Assembly: GCA_021848375.1 (NCBI GenBank)
Contig: JAJZUR010000030.1
Span: 1 to 13,611 of the forward strand
Direction of reading: 5' to 3'
Length of the DNA: 13,611 bases
DNA from: Pseudomonadota bacterium
Lineage (GTDB): Bacteria > Pseudomonadota > Gammaproteobacteria > UBA6186 > Azoamicaceae
The first letter of the stretch is position 1; each line of letters opens with the position of its first letter. Below, in pieces: positions 1 to 6,862 of the stretch. Under the pieces are notes generated by a model. It was not told the origin of the DNA. It was given only the letters and a program-made list of their open reading frames with translations, and ran no database searches. The position numbers and the translations under genes were made by a program.

Positions 1-10
1 ACAAAAATTC

Positions 11-19
11 TGCTATTAT
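11..19 (+). promoter_or_regulatory. Candidate extended -10 promoter for the kdsD-lptCAB run
   Basis: The sequence TGC-TATTAT reads as an extended -10 element (TGn followed by a hexamer matching TATAAT at 5 of 6 positions), about 30 bases before the kdsD start. Any -35 box would lie outside the window, so this rests on one element only. Confidence 0.35.
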
Positions 20-50
20 AAGGGCATTTTAGATTACTAAGGCAATTAGA

Positions 51-1034
51 ATGTTAGTTGATAAACAAAAAATTATAGCGCAGGGTCTTTCCGTATTAGA
101 GATCGAAGCAAAAACAATTAGTGAGCTTACTCATAAAATAGGTGACACTTTTTATGAAATTTGCCAAGCATTTCTACAATGCGAAGGTCGCGTAGTACTA
201 ACTGGTATGGGGAAATCGGGACATATCGGCAAAAAAATCGCAGCGACCCTTGCAAGCACAGGAACCCCCTCCTTTTTTCTGCATCCTGCTGAAGCCTCCC
301 ATGGCGATTTAGGCATGCTCACCGCAAAAGATGTGCTTTTTCTGCTTTCCAATTCTGGGGAAACCACTGAAATTTTAACCATACTTCCCTTAATTAAGCG
401 CTTAGGTATTCCAATTTGTGCGCTAACGGGCGCACCTCATTCCACGTTAGCGCAGGCCTCCGATCACCATTTAGACATTAGTGTTCGCAAAGAGGCCTGC
501 CCCCTCGGTCTTGCGCCAACGGCGAGTACCACTGCAATGCTTGCCATGGGCGATGCGATTGCGCTTGCTGTTTTAGAAGCGCGCGGATTTACCGTCGAAG
601 ATTTTGCAAAATCACACCCGGGGGGAAAACTGGGTCGTCGCTTACTACTAAAAATTGAAGAAGTGATGCAAACAGATGCTGCAATCCCTCGCGTCACCGA
701 AGAGGTATTACTGTTGGACGCCTTAGTTGAAATGTCGGAAAAACGGCTTGGCTTTACCACGATTGTGGCAAAAGATGATCCACACTCTATTGTTGGGATC
801 TTTACGGATGGAGATCTAAGACGTGCGCTCAGTCAAAATATTGATGTTCACCAAACTCCTATTAATACGATTATGATACGAAACTTTACTTCAATTGCAC
901 AAAATAGATTAGCGACTGAAGCCGTTGCGATCATGGAAAAGCTTAAGATATTAGCGCTCCCGGTTATCAATACGGAAGGAAAATTAGTCGGTGCTTTAAA
1001 TATGCATGATCTCTTCAAAGCAGGTGTGGTGTGA
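51..1034 (+). CDS. kdsD: D-arabinose 5-phosphate isomerase KdsD (SIS + two CBS domains)
   Basis: Converts D-ribulose 5-phosphate to D-arabinose 5-phosphate, the first committed step toward Kdo, the sugar that links lipid A to the LPS core; cytoplasmic. The 327-residue protein matches the family length (E. coli KdsD 328). The SIS domain fills roughly residues 35-170, with GMGKSGHIGKK (about 52-62), the HGDLGML stretch, SNSGETTEI (about 100-108) and the conserved HPGGKLGRR before two CBS domains (about 205-327). An AAGG ribosome-binding site lies 8 bases before the ATG. The stop overlaps the lptC GTG start (GTGA). In E. coli kdsC sits between kdsD and lptC; here it does not. The gutQ paralogue has the same domains, but linkage to lptCAB favours kdsD. 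Confidence 0.96.
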   Translation: MLVDKQKIIAQGLSVLEIEAKTISELTHKIGDTFYEICQAFLQCEGRVVLTGMGKSGHIGKKIAATLASTGTPSFFLHPAEASHGDLGMLTAKDVLFLLSNSGETTEILTILPLIKRLGIPICALTGAPHSTLAQASDHHLDISVRKEACPLGLAPTASTTAMLAMGDAIALAVLEARGFTVEDFAKSHPGGKLGRRLLLKIEEVMQTDAAIPRVTEEVLLLDALVEMSEKRLGFTTIVAKDDPHSIVGIFTDGDLRRALSQNIDVHQTPINTIMIRNFTSIAQNRLATEAVAIMEKLKILALPVINTEGKLVGALNMHDLFKAGVV

Positions 1035-1600
1035 AAAATAACGCGATTCTTATCCTCTTTGCCATCTTAAGCCTTTCTTTATTATATTTCATTCAATCGG
1101 AAGATGGTTCGCGTGAACCTCTGCATTTAAAAATGAATCTTCCACCACAAGAATATATGGCAAATGCTTATCTCACTAGTTTTGAAGAAAACGGTAACCT
1201 GAAAGAAGAGATCACGGCAAATCGATGGGCTTATCTGTCAGAGGCAAAAATTTCTACGCTGAGTATCCCACACCTCATTATTTACAAACCGGATGGAACC
1301 ATCTGGTTTATAGACGCAAAAAAAGGGACTTTAAAACAACCGTCCTTAGGCACCATCGAACAAATAGAATTACAAGAAAATGTGGTCATTGAACGACCAG
1401 GAACAACGACGATTGTTCCGCTTAAACTAAAAACCGAGAAAATGAGTTACCAACCTAAAAAACAATATGCCGAGAGCGCCGAACCTGTAGTCATGACAAA
1501 GCCGGGTTTAAAAATCACAGGAACCGGCTTACGCGCATTTTTAGAACGTGATAAAGTGGAACTCCTACACAATGTTAAAACATTTTACCTCGTTCAGTAG
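1031..1600 (+). CDS. lptC: LPS export protein LptC
   Basis: Bitopic inner-membrane protein that passes LPS from the LptB2FG extractor to periplasmic LptA. The 189-residue product (E. coli LptC 191) has one N-terminal membrane segment at about residues 5-22, followed by a periplasmic beta-jellyroll typical of the LptC family (PEYMA-type start, 'TIWFIDAKKGTL', 'ENVVIERPG'). The start is GTG, overlapping the kdsD stop by 4 bases, which implies translational coupling. The 3' end overlaps lptA by 29 bases. Sequence conservation in LptC is low, so the call rests on length, topology, fold-typical motifs and position between kdsD and lptA. Confidence 0.92.
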   Translation: MKNNAILILFAILSLSLLYFIQSEDGSREPLHLKMNLPPQEYMANAYLTSFEENGNLKEEITANRWAYLSEAKISTLSIPHLIIYKPDGTIWFIDAKKGTLKQPSLGTIEQIELQENVVIERPGTTTIVPLKLKTEKMSYQPKKQYAESAEPVVMTKPGLKITGTGLRAFLERDKVELLHNVKTFYLVQ

Positions 1601-2099
1601 GCTTGGTTTGCTTTGGTTTGCGTTTATTCCCAATCCACTTTTTTCGTTGCCTCCATCAAATCAGGATGAGACAATGCCCCTTGAAATTCAATCTGATTCC
1701 GTTACCTTTGACGAGCAAAAAGGCAGTGCAACCTATGTCGGACATGTGGTGACAACACAGGGAAGTCGACAGTTAACTTCTGATACTCTCGTTATTTTTC
1801 GGGATAATCACGGTAAGGTTGAGTGGTTGTACGCAACTGGTCATCCAGCACTGTTTCATGCCAAACCCGACCCAACCAAACCCATGACGAGTGGTCAAGC
1901 AAACATCATAAAATTTTTTCCAAAACTTGATAAAGTTATTTTATTAAAAGAAGCAACTCTTATTCAAAATGAACAATCGATTCAAGGCGATAATCTCATT
2001 TATTCACCTTCCAACCATTTATTATCGGCAGAACCAGTCCCTGGAAAGAAAACCACCGTTATTCTGCCTCCCAAAACCAATTCCCCTTCACTGCAATAA
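1572..2099 (+). CDS. lptA: LPS transport periplasmic protein LptA (OstA-like)
   Basis: Periplasmic beta-jellyroll protein that oligomerises to form the bridge carrying LPS from LptC to LptD. I take the ATG at 1572 (175 residues) rather than the upstream in-frame GTG at 1548, because it begins a normal signal peptide: MLKHFTSFSR, then a hydrophobic stretch LGLLWFAFIPNPLFSL. A weak GTGGA site is 11 bases upstream. The mature part has the OstA features: LEIQSDSVTFDEQKGSATYVGHVV, an internal 'TSDTLVIF' strand and 'IQGDNLIYSPSNHLL' near the C terminus. The reading frame starts inside lptC (29-base overlap), so translation is probably coupled. lptB follows after 15 bases. Confidence 0.94.
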   Translation: MLKHFTSFSRLGLLWFAFIPNPLFSLPPSNQDETMPLEIQSDSVTFDEQKGSATYVGHVVTTQGSRQLTSDTLVIFRDNHGKVEWLYATGHPALFHAKPDPTKPMTSGQANIIKFFPKLDKVILLKEATLIQNEQSIQGDNLIYSPSNHLLSAEPVPGKKTTVILPPKTNSPSLQ

Positions 2100-2114
2100 A
2101 GGAAAGCACGAACA

Positions 2115-2840
2115 ATGAACCATCTCGCTGTCTCAACCATTTCTAAAACTTATCAAGCGCGTCTCGCGGTGGATGCCGTTTCGCTAACCATTAACAGCGG
2201 AGAAATCGTTGGCCTGCTTGGCCCCAATGGTGCAGGAAAAACCTCCTGTTTTTATATGATGCTGGGACTCATTCATCCCGATTCAGGAAAAATTCTATTA
2301 GATAATGTCGACATAACCAATTTCCCCGTCCATACACGTGCAGAATTAGGTATTGGTTATTTACCACAAGAAGCTTCTGTTTTTAGAAAATTGACCGTCT
2401 CTGATAACATCATGGCTATCTTAGAAACCAGAAAAGAACTCAGCGCTTTAGACCGAGAAACGCTATTAGAAAATTTACTCTTTGAATTTCGCATTGCACA
2501 TATTCGAGATACCTTAGGCTTAAGTCTTTCGGGCGGAGAACGCCGCCGAGTCGAAATTGCAAGGGCTGTTGCAAGAAAACCAAAGTTTATGTTATGGGAT
2601 GAACCATTTGCAGGGGTTGATCCAATTTCGATTATCGACATTAAACAAATTGCCAATCACTTAAGCCAACGCGGGATTGGGGTATTAATGACCGATCACA
2701 ACGTGAGAGACACCCTAGATATTTGTCACCGAGCCTATATCGTGAACAACGGGCAGGTCATCGCAGAAGGTAATTCCGAACATATTTTGACTCACCCTGA
2801 AGTCCGCAAAGTGTATTTAGGCGATGAGTTTAAATTCTAA
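2115..2840 (+). CDS. lptB: LPS export ABC transporter ATPase LptB
   Basis: Cytoplasmic ATPase that, as a dimer with LptF and LptG, extracts LPS from the inner membrane. Its 241 residues equal the E. coli length. Visible motifs are Walker A GPNGAGKT (36-43), the Q-loop YLPQEASVFR (Q85, with F90 and R91, positions that contact the LptFG coupling helices in E. coli), signature LSGGE (138-142), Walker B FMLWDEPFAGVDP with catalytic E163, and switch H195. W161 replaces the usual Leu next to the Walker B aspartate, a mild variation. An AAAGGAA site lies about 10 bases before the ATG. lptF/lptG are not in the window, as is normal because they usually sit elsewhere. Confidence 0.98.
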   Translation: MNHLAVSTISKTYQARLAVDAVSLTINSGEIVGLLGPNGAGKTSCFYMMLGLIHPDSGKILLDNVDITNFPVHTRAELGIGYLPQEASVFRKLTVSDNIMAILETRKELSALDRETLLENLLFEFRIAHIRDTLGLSLSGGERRRVEIARAVARKPKFMLWDEPFAGVDPISIIDIKQIANHLSQRGIGVLMTDHNVRDTLDICHRAYIVNNGQVIAEGNSEHILTHPEVRKVYLGDEFKF

Positions 2841-2918
2841 AGTAATCATTTAGCGTTGGTCACAGCATTACAATCTCACTTTCTTTCTTAATGGTCACAC
2901 TTTCACTATAGTTATCCT
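2841..2918 (+). promoter_or_regulatory. lptB-rpoN intergenic region with a possible start-proximal promoter
   Basis: This 78-base gap is the largest in the operon-like run. It has -10-like hexamers TACAAT (2869-2874) and TATAGT (2907-2912), neither with a convincing -35 box. If TATAGT were used, transcription would begin at about the rpoN ATG (2919). No hairpin terminator was seen. Confidence 0.25.
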
Positions 2919-4274
2919 ATGAGATCTGTATTAAGCCTTAAGCTTTCCCAACAATTGAGTATGACCCCACAACTGCAACAAGCCATTCGCTTATTGCAGC
3001 TCTCTTCGGTTGAATTAGAACTTGAAATTCGCAATGCCTTAGAAATGAATCCATTGCTAGAGCAAATAGAGACAAATGCGTCCACTGAAGAATTAGAAGA
3101 TCTACAACAGAAAATCCCAGAACTTCGCTTTGATAGAATTTTTACTGTTTCAGAACAAAATTTAGATCCCCTGCGCCATAAATGTACAGAAACCACCCTG
3201 CGACAACATTTATTATGGCAAATGGAAATGGCACATCTCAAAGAACACGAGATCCTCATTGCCACTGCCTTAATTGACGCAATATCAGACGAAGGTTATT
3301 TATTGTGTCCTTTAAGCGAAATCCAACAAAGTATCGATTTTAACATCGATATCGCTGAAATTAAAACTGTTTTGTCCCGCATTCAACAATTTGATCCCAT
3401 TGGGGTCGGCGCTCAGGATTTAGCCGAATGTTTAATACTACAACTTAACGCCTTACCAAGTACCCAACCGTGGATAACGGAAGCTAAAAAACTGGTATTA
3501 AACCACTTACCATTACTCGGTAAAAAAGACTATGGGGCACTACAAGCAGCGCTTGGTCTTGATGTAATATCCCTGAAGGCTGTCATCAAATTATTAACTT
3601 CTCTCAACCCAAGACCTGGAAATGCAATTGCTTCAAAAAAAAGTGAATATCTTATTCCCGATGTCATTGCCTATAAAAAAAATGATCGTTTAATCATTGA
3701 ATTAAACAAGGAATGTCTTCCAGCTCTGCAGCTGCATTCTCATTATGCAACCATCATCAAGAATAAATCGGCCCAGGGTAGTCAGCATTTTAAAGAACAA
3801 CTGAAAGAGGCCAAATGGTTCTTAAAAGGGCTTAAGACCCGACATGAGACCTTATTAAAAGTCGCTCGCGCTATTATGGAACAACAAAGGGAATTTTTAG
3901 AGGGCGGAGACGAATGGATGAATCCCCTTAATTTACAAGACATCGCTTCGAAAGTCGGATTACATGAATCTACCGTGTCCCGTATTACCACACAAAAATA
4001 TATCCTGACCCCACGGGGGATCTTTGAATTAAAGCACTTTTTTTCAAGTGCACTGCCCTCCCTCCAGGGAAAACGGGCCTCTAGCACTGCCATCCGTGCC
4101 TTAATAAAGAAATTGGTAGCCGAAGAGCCTAGCCAAAGCCCCTTTAGTGATGATAAAATTACTAAATTACTGTTAGAAAGGGGAATTAGTGTCGCTCGAC
4201 GCACGGTCACTAAATACCGTGAAGCAATGCAGATCCCATCTTCCACAGAAAGGAAGAATCCAAGTTTCAACTGA
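2919..4274 (+). CDS. rpoN: RNA polymerase sigma-54 factor RpoN
   Basis: Alternative sigma factor that recognises -24/-12 promoters and needs AAA+ activator proteins. The 451-residue protein (E. coli 477) starts with the Gln-rich region I (LKLSQQLSMTPQLQQAIRLL, residues about 7-26), has a short acidic region II, a core-binding domain, a helix-turn-helix at about 339-358 (LQDIASKVGLHESTVSR), the FELKHFFS stretch, and the RpoN box ARRTVTKYRE at 426-435 (the usual sixth-position Ala is Thr). The ATG at 2919 matches the conserved family N terminus. The only in-frame upstream sequence hits a stop at 2889 with no other start, yet no Shine-Dalgarno is visible. hpf follows after 15 bases, as in most gammaproteobacteria. 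No activator gene is in the window. Confidence 0.97.
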   Translation: MRSVLSLKLSQQLSMTPQLQQAIRLLQLSSVELELEIRNALEMNPLLEQIETNASTEELEDLQQKIPELRFDRIFTVSEQNLDPLRHKCTETTLRQHLLWQMEMAHLKEHEILIATALIDAISDEGYLLCPLSEIQQSIDFNIDIAEIKTVLSRIQQFDPIGVGAQDLAECLILQLNALPSTQPWITEAKKLVLNHLPLLGKKDYGALQAALGLDVISLKAVIKLLTSLNPRPGNAIASKKSEYLIPDVIAYKKNDRLIIELNKECLPALQLHSHYATIIKNKSAQGSQHFKEQLKEAKWFLKGLKTRHETLLKVARAIMEQQREFLEGGDEWMNPLNLQDIASKVGLHESTVSRITTQKYILTPRGIFELKHFFSSALPSLQGKRASSTAIRALIKKLVAEEPSQSPFSDDKITKLLLERGISVARRTVTKYREAMQIPSSTERKNPSFN

Positions 4275-4289
4275 AATAGGAGTTCACCA

Positions 4290-4607
4290 ATGGCAAACCA
4301 AAATTCACCCATGTCAATTCAAATCACTGCTCGGCATGATCTCACCCTTACGCCAGGGTTGACGGATCACGTACATGATAAATTCAAGAAGCTTGAAAAT
4401 CATTTTTCACAAATTATAAACACGCACGTTACTTTAAGCGTGGATAAAAAATTTCAGCAAATGGCCAAAGCCAATATGAACTTAGCAGGCGGTGGAACGA
4501 TTGTCGCGAGTTGTACCACAGAAGATATGTATAAAAGTATTGATCTCCTGATCGATGACTTAGACAAACAGATTATAAAATATAAAGAAAAGCTTAAGCA
4601 CGAATAA
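4290..4607 (+). CDS. hpf: Short ribosome hibernation-promoting factor (HPF/YfiA family)
   Basis: Binds the 30S decoding centre and promotes inactive 100S ribosome dimers in stationary phase. The 105-residue product has the single S30AE domain of the short form: IQITARHDLTLTPGLTDHV, KFKKLENHF, the central VTLSVDKK strand, and the DMYKSIDLLIDDLDKQIIKYKEKLK C-terminal helix. There is no C-terminal dimerisation domain as in long HPF. AGGAG at 4278-4282, 7 bases before the ATG, fixes the start at 4290 rather than the internal ATG at 4311. The position after rpoN is the standard one; ptsN, usually next, is absent. Confidence 0.95.
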   Translation: MANQNSPMSIQITARHDLTLTPGLTDHVHDKFKKLENHFSQIINTHVTLSVDKKFQQMAKANMNLAGGGTIVASCTTEDMYKSIDLLIDDLDKQIIKYKEKLKHE

Positions 4608-4629
4608 AAATGCTAGGAAAGCGTTATTC

Positions 4630-5484
4630 ATGAGATTGGTGATCATCAGCGGACGCTCTGGCTCCGGCAAAACCATTGCCCTACATGCGCTAGAAGATCT
4701 AGGTTTTTATTGTATTGATAATTTACCTTTTTCTTTTTTGCCTGAACTTGAAAATCAAGTTGGCGGATTACATCCCAGTGTTGCCGTCAGTATTGATACC
4801 CGCAATAGCCCAACCAATCCACTTCATTTTAAAAATGTCGTTGCCGATATCAATAAAAAGAAAAAAAAATGTGAAATTTTCTACCTTGATGCAAATGAAA
4901 ATACCCTTCTAAAACGCTTTAGCGAAACTCGACGTAAACATCCGCTGACCACGCAATCGGTATCCCTCAGAGAAGCCATTCAAAAAGAGCATGATATTTT
5001 AACGCCTATTGCAAATCTTGCCGATTTGACTATTGATACTAGCCTGCTCACCCGTCAAGAATTATATCATTTAATTCGGGATCGCATTGCGCATCCTGAA
5101 GAAGGCAAAATACAATTATTGTTACAATCCTTTGGATTTAAGCACGGTCTGCCTCCCAACGCAGATTTTATTTTTGATGTCCGCTGTTTGCCAAATCCCT
5201 ATTGGCAACCTGGATTACAAGTGTTATCGGGTCTAGATTCACAAGTAATCCGCTATCTAAGCGCTCTTCCTGAGGTACAAAAATTATTATCTGACATTCA
5301 TCACTTCATCGAAACCTGGATCCCTCTTTTTGAAGCGGACAATCGCAGTTACTTAACCATCGGCATTGGCTGCACGGGCGGCCAACATCGTTCAGTTTAT
5401 ATGGTGGAAACGCTTGCCAAAATGCTCAAAAAAACCATCACAAACACCCAAGTCCGCCATCGCGAACTAAAGGTTACTGGGTAA
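4630..5484 (+). CDS. rapZ: RNase adapter / P-loop nucleotide-binding protein RapZ (YvcJ family)
   Basis: In enterobacteria RapZ binds glucosamine-6-phosphate and delivers sRNA GlmZ to RNase E, setting GlmS levels; outside them its target is less certain. The 284 residues equal E. coli RapZ. The N-terminal domain has Walker A GRSGSGKT (8-15) and a DNLPF motif. The C-terminal domain carries GCTGGQHRSV (247-256), the ligand-binding loop, and ends in VRHREL. An AGGA site lies 11 bases before the ATG. The C terminus overlaps the convergent acetyltransferase gene by 18 bases, leaving no room for npr/ptsO downstream. A lysine-rich, A-rich stretch (KKKKK region near 4855-4870) is a possible slippage site but the frame is intact. 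Confidence 0.96.
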   Translation: MRLVIISGRSGSGKTIALHALEDLGFYCIDNLPFSFLPELENQVGGLHPSVAVSIDTRNSPTNPLHFKNVVADINKKKKKCEIFYLDANENTLLKRFSETRRKHPLTTQSVSLREAIQKEHDILTPIANLADLTIDTSLLTRQELYHLIRDRIAHPEEGKIQLLLQSFGFKHGLPPNADFIFDVRCLPNPYWQPGLQVLSGLDSQVIRYLSALPEVQKLLSDIHHFIETWIPLFEADNRSYLTIGIGCTGGQHRSVYMVETLAKMLKKTITNTQVRHRELKVTG

Positions 5485-6015
5485 ATTCAGCGCCGAAAAA
5501 CCCTGTTTATCTATAGAAAATAAAAACAGCGAGGCGCCAAAAAATTCAGCTTCTTTTTCAAATTTGGCCTCTAGGATCTGCGCACACATCAGCGCTGCAG
5601 TGTCTTCAGGGTGTACAAAAGCAATTAATTTGGGAATATGTTCACGATTAAACGCATAATCACAAACATATTTGGTCGCTTGTTCTGGGAATTTACTGCC
5701 CCAGTATTTGGTCTTAAAAGCGACAAAATACATCTCGTGCATTCGATTTTCAAAGATAACGGGATGATATCCAACAAAGCCAACCGTTCTCTTATTTTCT
5801 TTATCCACCACCACCCAAAATTCATAGCGATTGGTTTCATAGTTTTCTACAATGTGATTAACCACTTGTATGGCAATGGTCTCGCTGATCTTACCGAGGG
5901 GGGAAAATTTACCATACATTGGATCCGTCACCAACGAGGTAAATTCATTCAGATCGGCTTTGGTCAAATGCCTTAAAATTAGCTCGTTCCCTTCAATGAT
6001 TGACATCGATCCCAT
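5467..6015 (-). CDS. GNAT-family N-acetyltransferase (RimJ/RimL-like)
   Basis: Predicted acetyl-CoA-dependent N-acetyltransferase of unknown substrate. The 182-residue product begins with LILRHLTKADLNEFTSL, typical of the Acetyltransf_3/RimJ-like group. It has a central strand pair (FWVVVDKENKRTVGFVGYH) and the acetyl-CoA loop YWGSKFPEQATKY, the counterpart of the W-G-x-G-x-x-x-E-A signature in RimJ-like enzymes. I chose the ATG at 6013-6015 because GGAAGG lies 9 bases upstream; ATG 6004-6006 (SD GGGA) is an alternative. The frame stays open further up to 6129, but that part is encoded by an inverted-repeat element and is probably not translated. The gene converges on rapZ with an 18-base overlap. 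Confidence 0.82.
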   Translation of the reverse strand: MGSMSIIEGNELILRHLTKADLNEFTSLVTDPMYGKFSPLGKISETIAIQVVNHIVENYETNRYEFWVVVDKENKRTVGFVGYHPVIFENRMHEMYFVAFKTKYWGSKFPEQATKYVCDYAFNREHIPKLIAFVHPEDTAALMCAQILEAKFEKEAEFFGASLFLFSIDKQGFSALNLPSNL

Positions 6016-6042
6016 CAATATTCGCCTTCCAAGCATTGCCAT

Positions 6043-6146
6043 TGTAGGGGCCGGTCTCTGTGCCGGCCCTGACCTCAGACTGATTTCAATATTGGTAATG
6101 GTTTTCAATATATCGAACAGGGCCGGCACAGAGACCGGCCCCTACA
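6043..6146. repeat. MITE/REP-like element with perfect 29-bp inverted arms
   Basis: Left arm 6043-6071 (starting TGTAGGGGCCGG) is the exact reverse complement of right arm 6118-6146 (ending CCGGCCCCTACA), with a 46-base spacer. Each arm is itself a hairpin: GGGCCGG and CCGGCCC flank a short loop. The spacer holds a 9-bp direct repeat TTTCAATAT (6084-6092 and 6103-6111). The arms are GC-rich in an AT-rich neighbourhood. This is the layout of paired REP elements (BIME-like) or a short non-autonomous transposable element. No transposase gene and no clear target-site duplication are visible. Confidence 0.85.
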
Positions 6147-6160
6147 GAACCTTTATCTTC

Positions 6161-6166
6161 TATAAT
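6161..6166 (+). promoter_or_regulatory. Candidate -10 box beside the inverted-repeat element
   Basis: A perfect TATAAT hexamer lies 39 bases before the ATG at 6205. The position expected for -35 (about 6138-6143) falls in the GC-rich right arm of the repeat element and is not TTGACA-like, so the match may be chance in AT-rich DNA. Confidence 0.35.
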
Positions 6167-6204
6167 TAAAAAATAGCATAGCTTTAAATAAGGTGCCAAA
6201 CTTA

Positions 6205-6810
6205 ATGACGGTTATCACGCGTTTTTTTGAATTGATGAACCAGGACGAATTGCCCAATATCCCGGTGATTACCCCTCAAGGAGAAGCCGAGACCGCTCTT
6301 ACTGAATTTATGCAAGAAAAAACCGAATTCATCACAGGAGAATACTTAGATAAACTAAATAAAGTATTAGAGCACCCAACCAATACCGATTGTTTGGATG
6401 TCCCAAAACTTCACGAAGAATATATGAATCATAAAAAAGCAATTGAAAAACTCATTGCCCTTTGCAAAACAAAACCTACTCTTACTCAACACATCGAAAA
6501 AATCATTCAAAATATTTTTAAGCAAAACCGTTCTCTCGTTCATTCCAGTCTGCAATATTCTCATCAAGCCTTAAACCAAGCCGGCCAAACCGCAACCAAG
6601 CTTTTGCAAACCGCAAAACCCTCACAGATAGACAAATGGTCAAAAGTCACAGACGCGCTCTTTGAAAGAATTGACAAGAACCGCAGAGGCACAAAATTAT
6701 CGTTAGAATTACTCAATAAAGACCAAAATGAGGTTGAAAAACGATTAAAAGAATTAATGCAATATAAGCCTACAGATAAAGGCCCATCTCATAAAAATCA
6801 AAAATACTGA
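6205..6810 (+). CDS. Hypothetical helical protein (201 aa), no recognised domain
   Basis: I do not recognise this family. The 201-residue product has no signal peptide or membrane segment, is predominantly charged and amphipathic, and looks mostly alpha-helical (for example KLHEEYMNHKKAIEKLI, HIEKIIQNIFKQNRSL, NEVEKRLKELM). The C-terminal tail is polar and basic (KPTDKGPSHKNQKY). I take the ATG at 6205, with AAGGTG 9 bases upstream, rather than GTG at 6193, which lies within that site. It stands alone between a repeat element and the convergent pmbA gene. In a host-associated lineage such a protein could be a secreted effector, but nothing in the sequence proves that. Confidence 0.75.
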   Translation: MTVITRFFELMNQDELPNIPVITPQGEAETALTEFMQEKTEFITGEYLDKLNKVLEHPTNTDCLDVPKLHEEYMNHKKAIEKLIALCKTKPTLTQHIEKIIQNIFKQNRSLVHSSLQYSHQALNQAGQTATKLLQTAKPSQIDKWSKVTDALFERIDKNRRGTKLSLELLNKDQNEVEKRLKELMQYKPTDKGPSHKNQKY

Positions 6811-6837
6811 TTTTTTATAGTTGTAGCTACTTCAATA

Positions 6838-6862
6838 ATGAAAGGATGTACTTTCATCTTTT
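6838..6862. terminator. Weak terminator-like hairpin between convergent genes
   Basis: ATGAAAG (6838-6844) pairs with CTTTCAT (6851-6857) around a 6-base loop, followed by CTTTT on the plus strand. The stem is short and AT-rich. It sits between the stop of the 6205-6810 gene and the pmbA stop, the expected place for a shared terminator. Confidence 0.35.

Noticed and set aside
3782..4312. 176-codon minus-strand open frame
   Set aside because: It is antisense to the conserved C terminus of rpoN, including the RpoN box; composition is that of a shadow frame.
4855..4870. Programmed frameshift in rapZ at the A-rich lysine run
   Set aside because: The run is long enough for slippage, but the zero frame encodes a full-length, fully conserved RapZ and no alternative product is apparent.
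5638..5976. 112-codon plus-strand open frame
   Set aside because: It lies wholly antisense to the acetyltransferase gene, has no family features, and the minus-strand frame has clear GNAT motifs.
6016..6129. N-terminal 38-codon extension of the acetyltransferase
   Set aside because: It is encoded largely by the inverted-repeat element, has no match to GNAT N termini, and a good GGAAGG site precedes the ATG at 6015.
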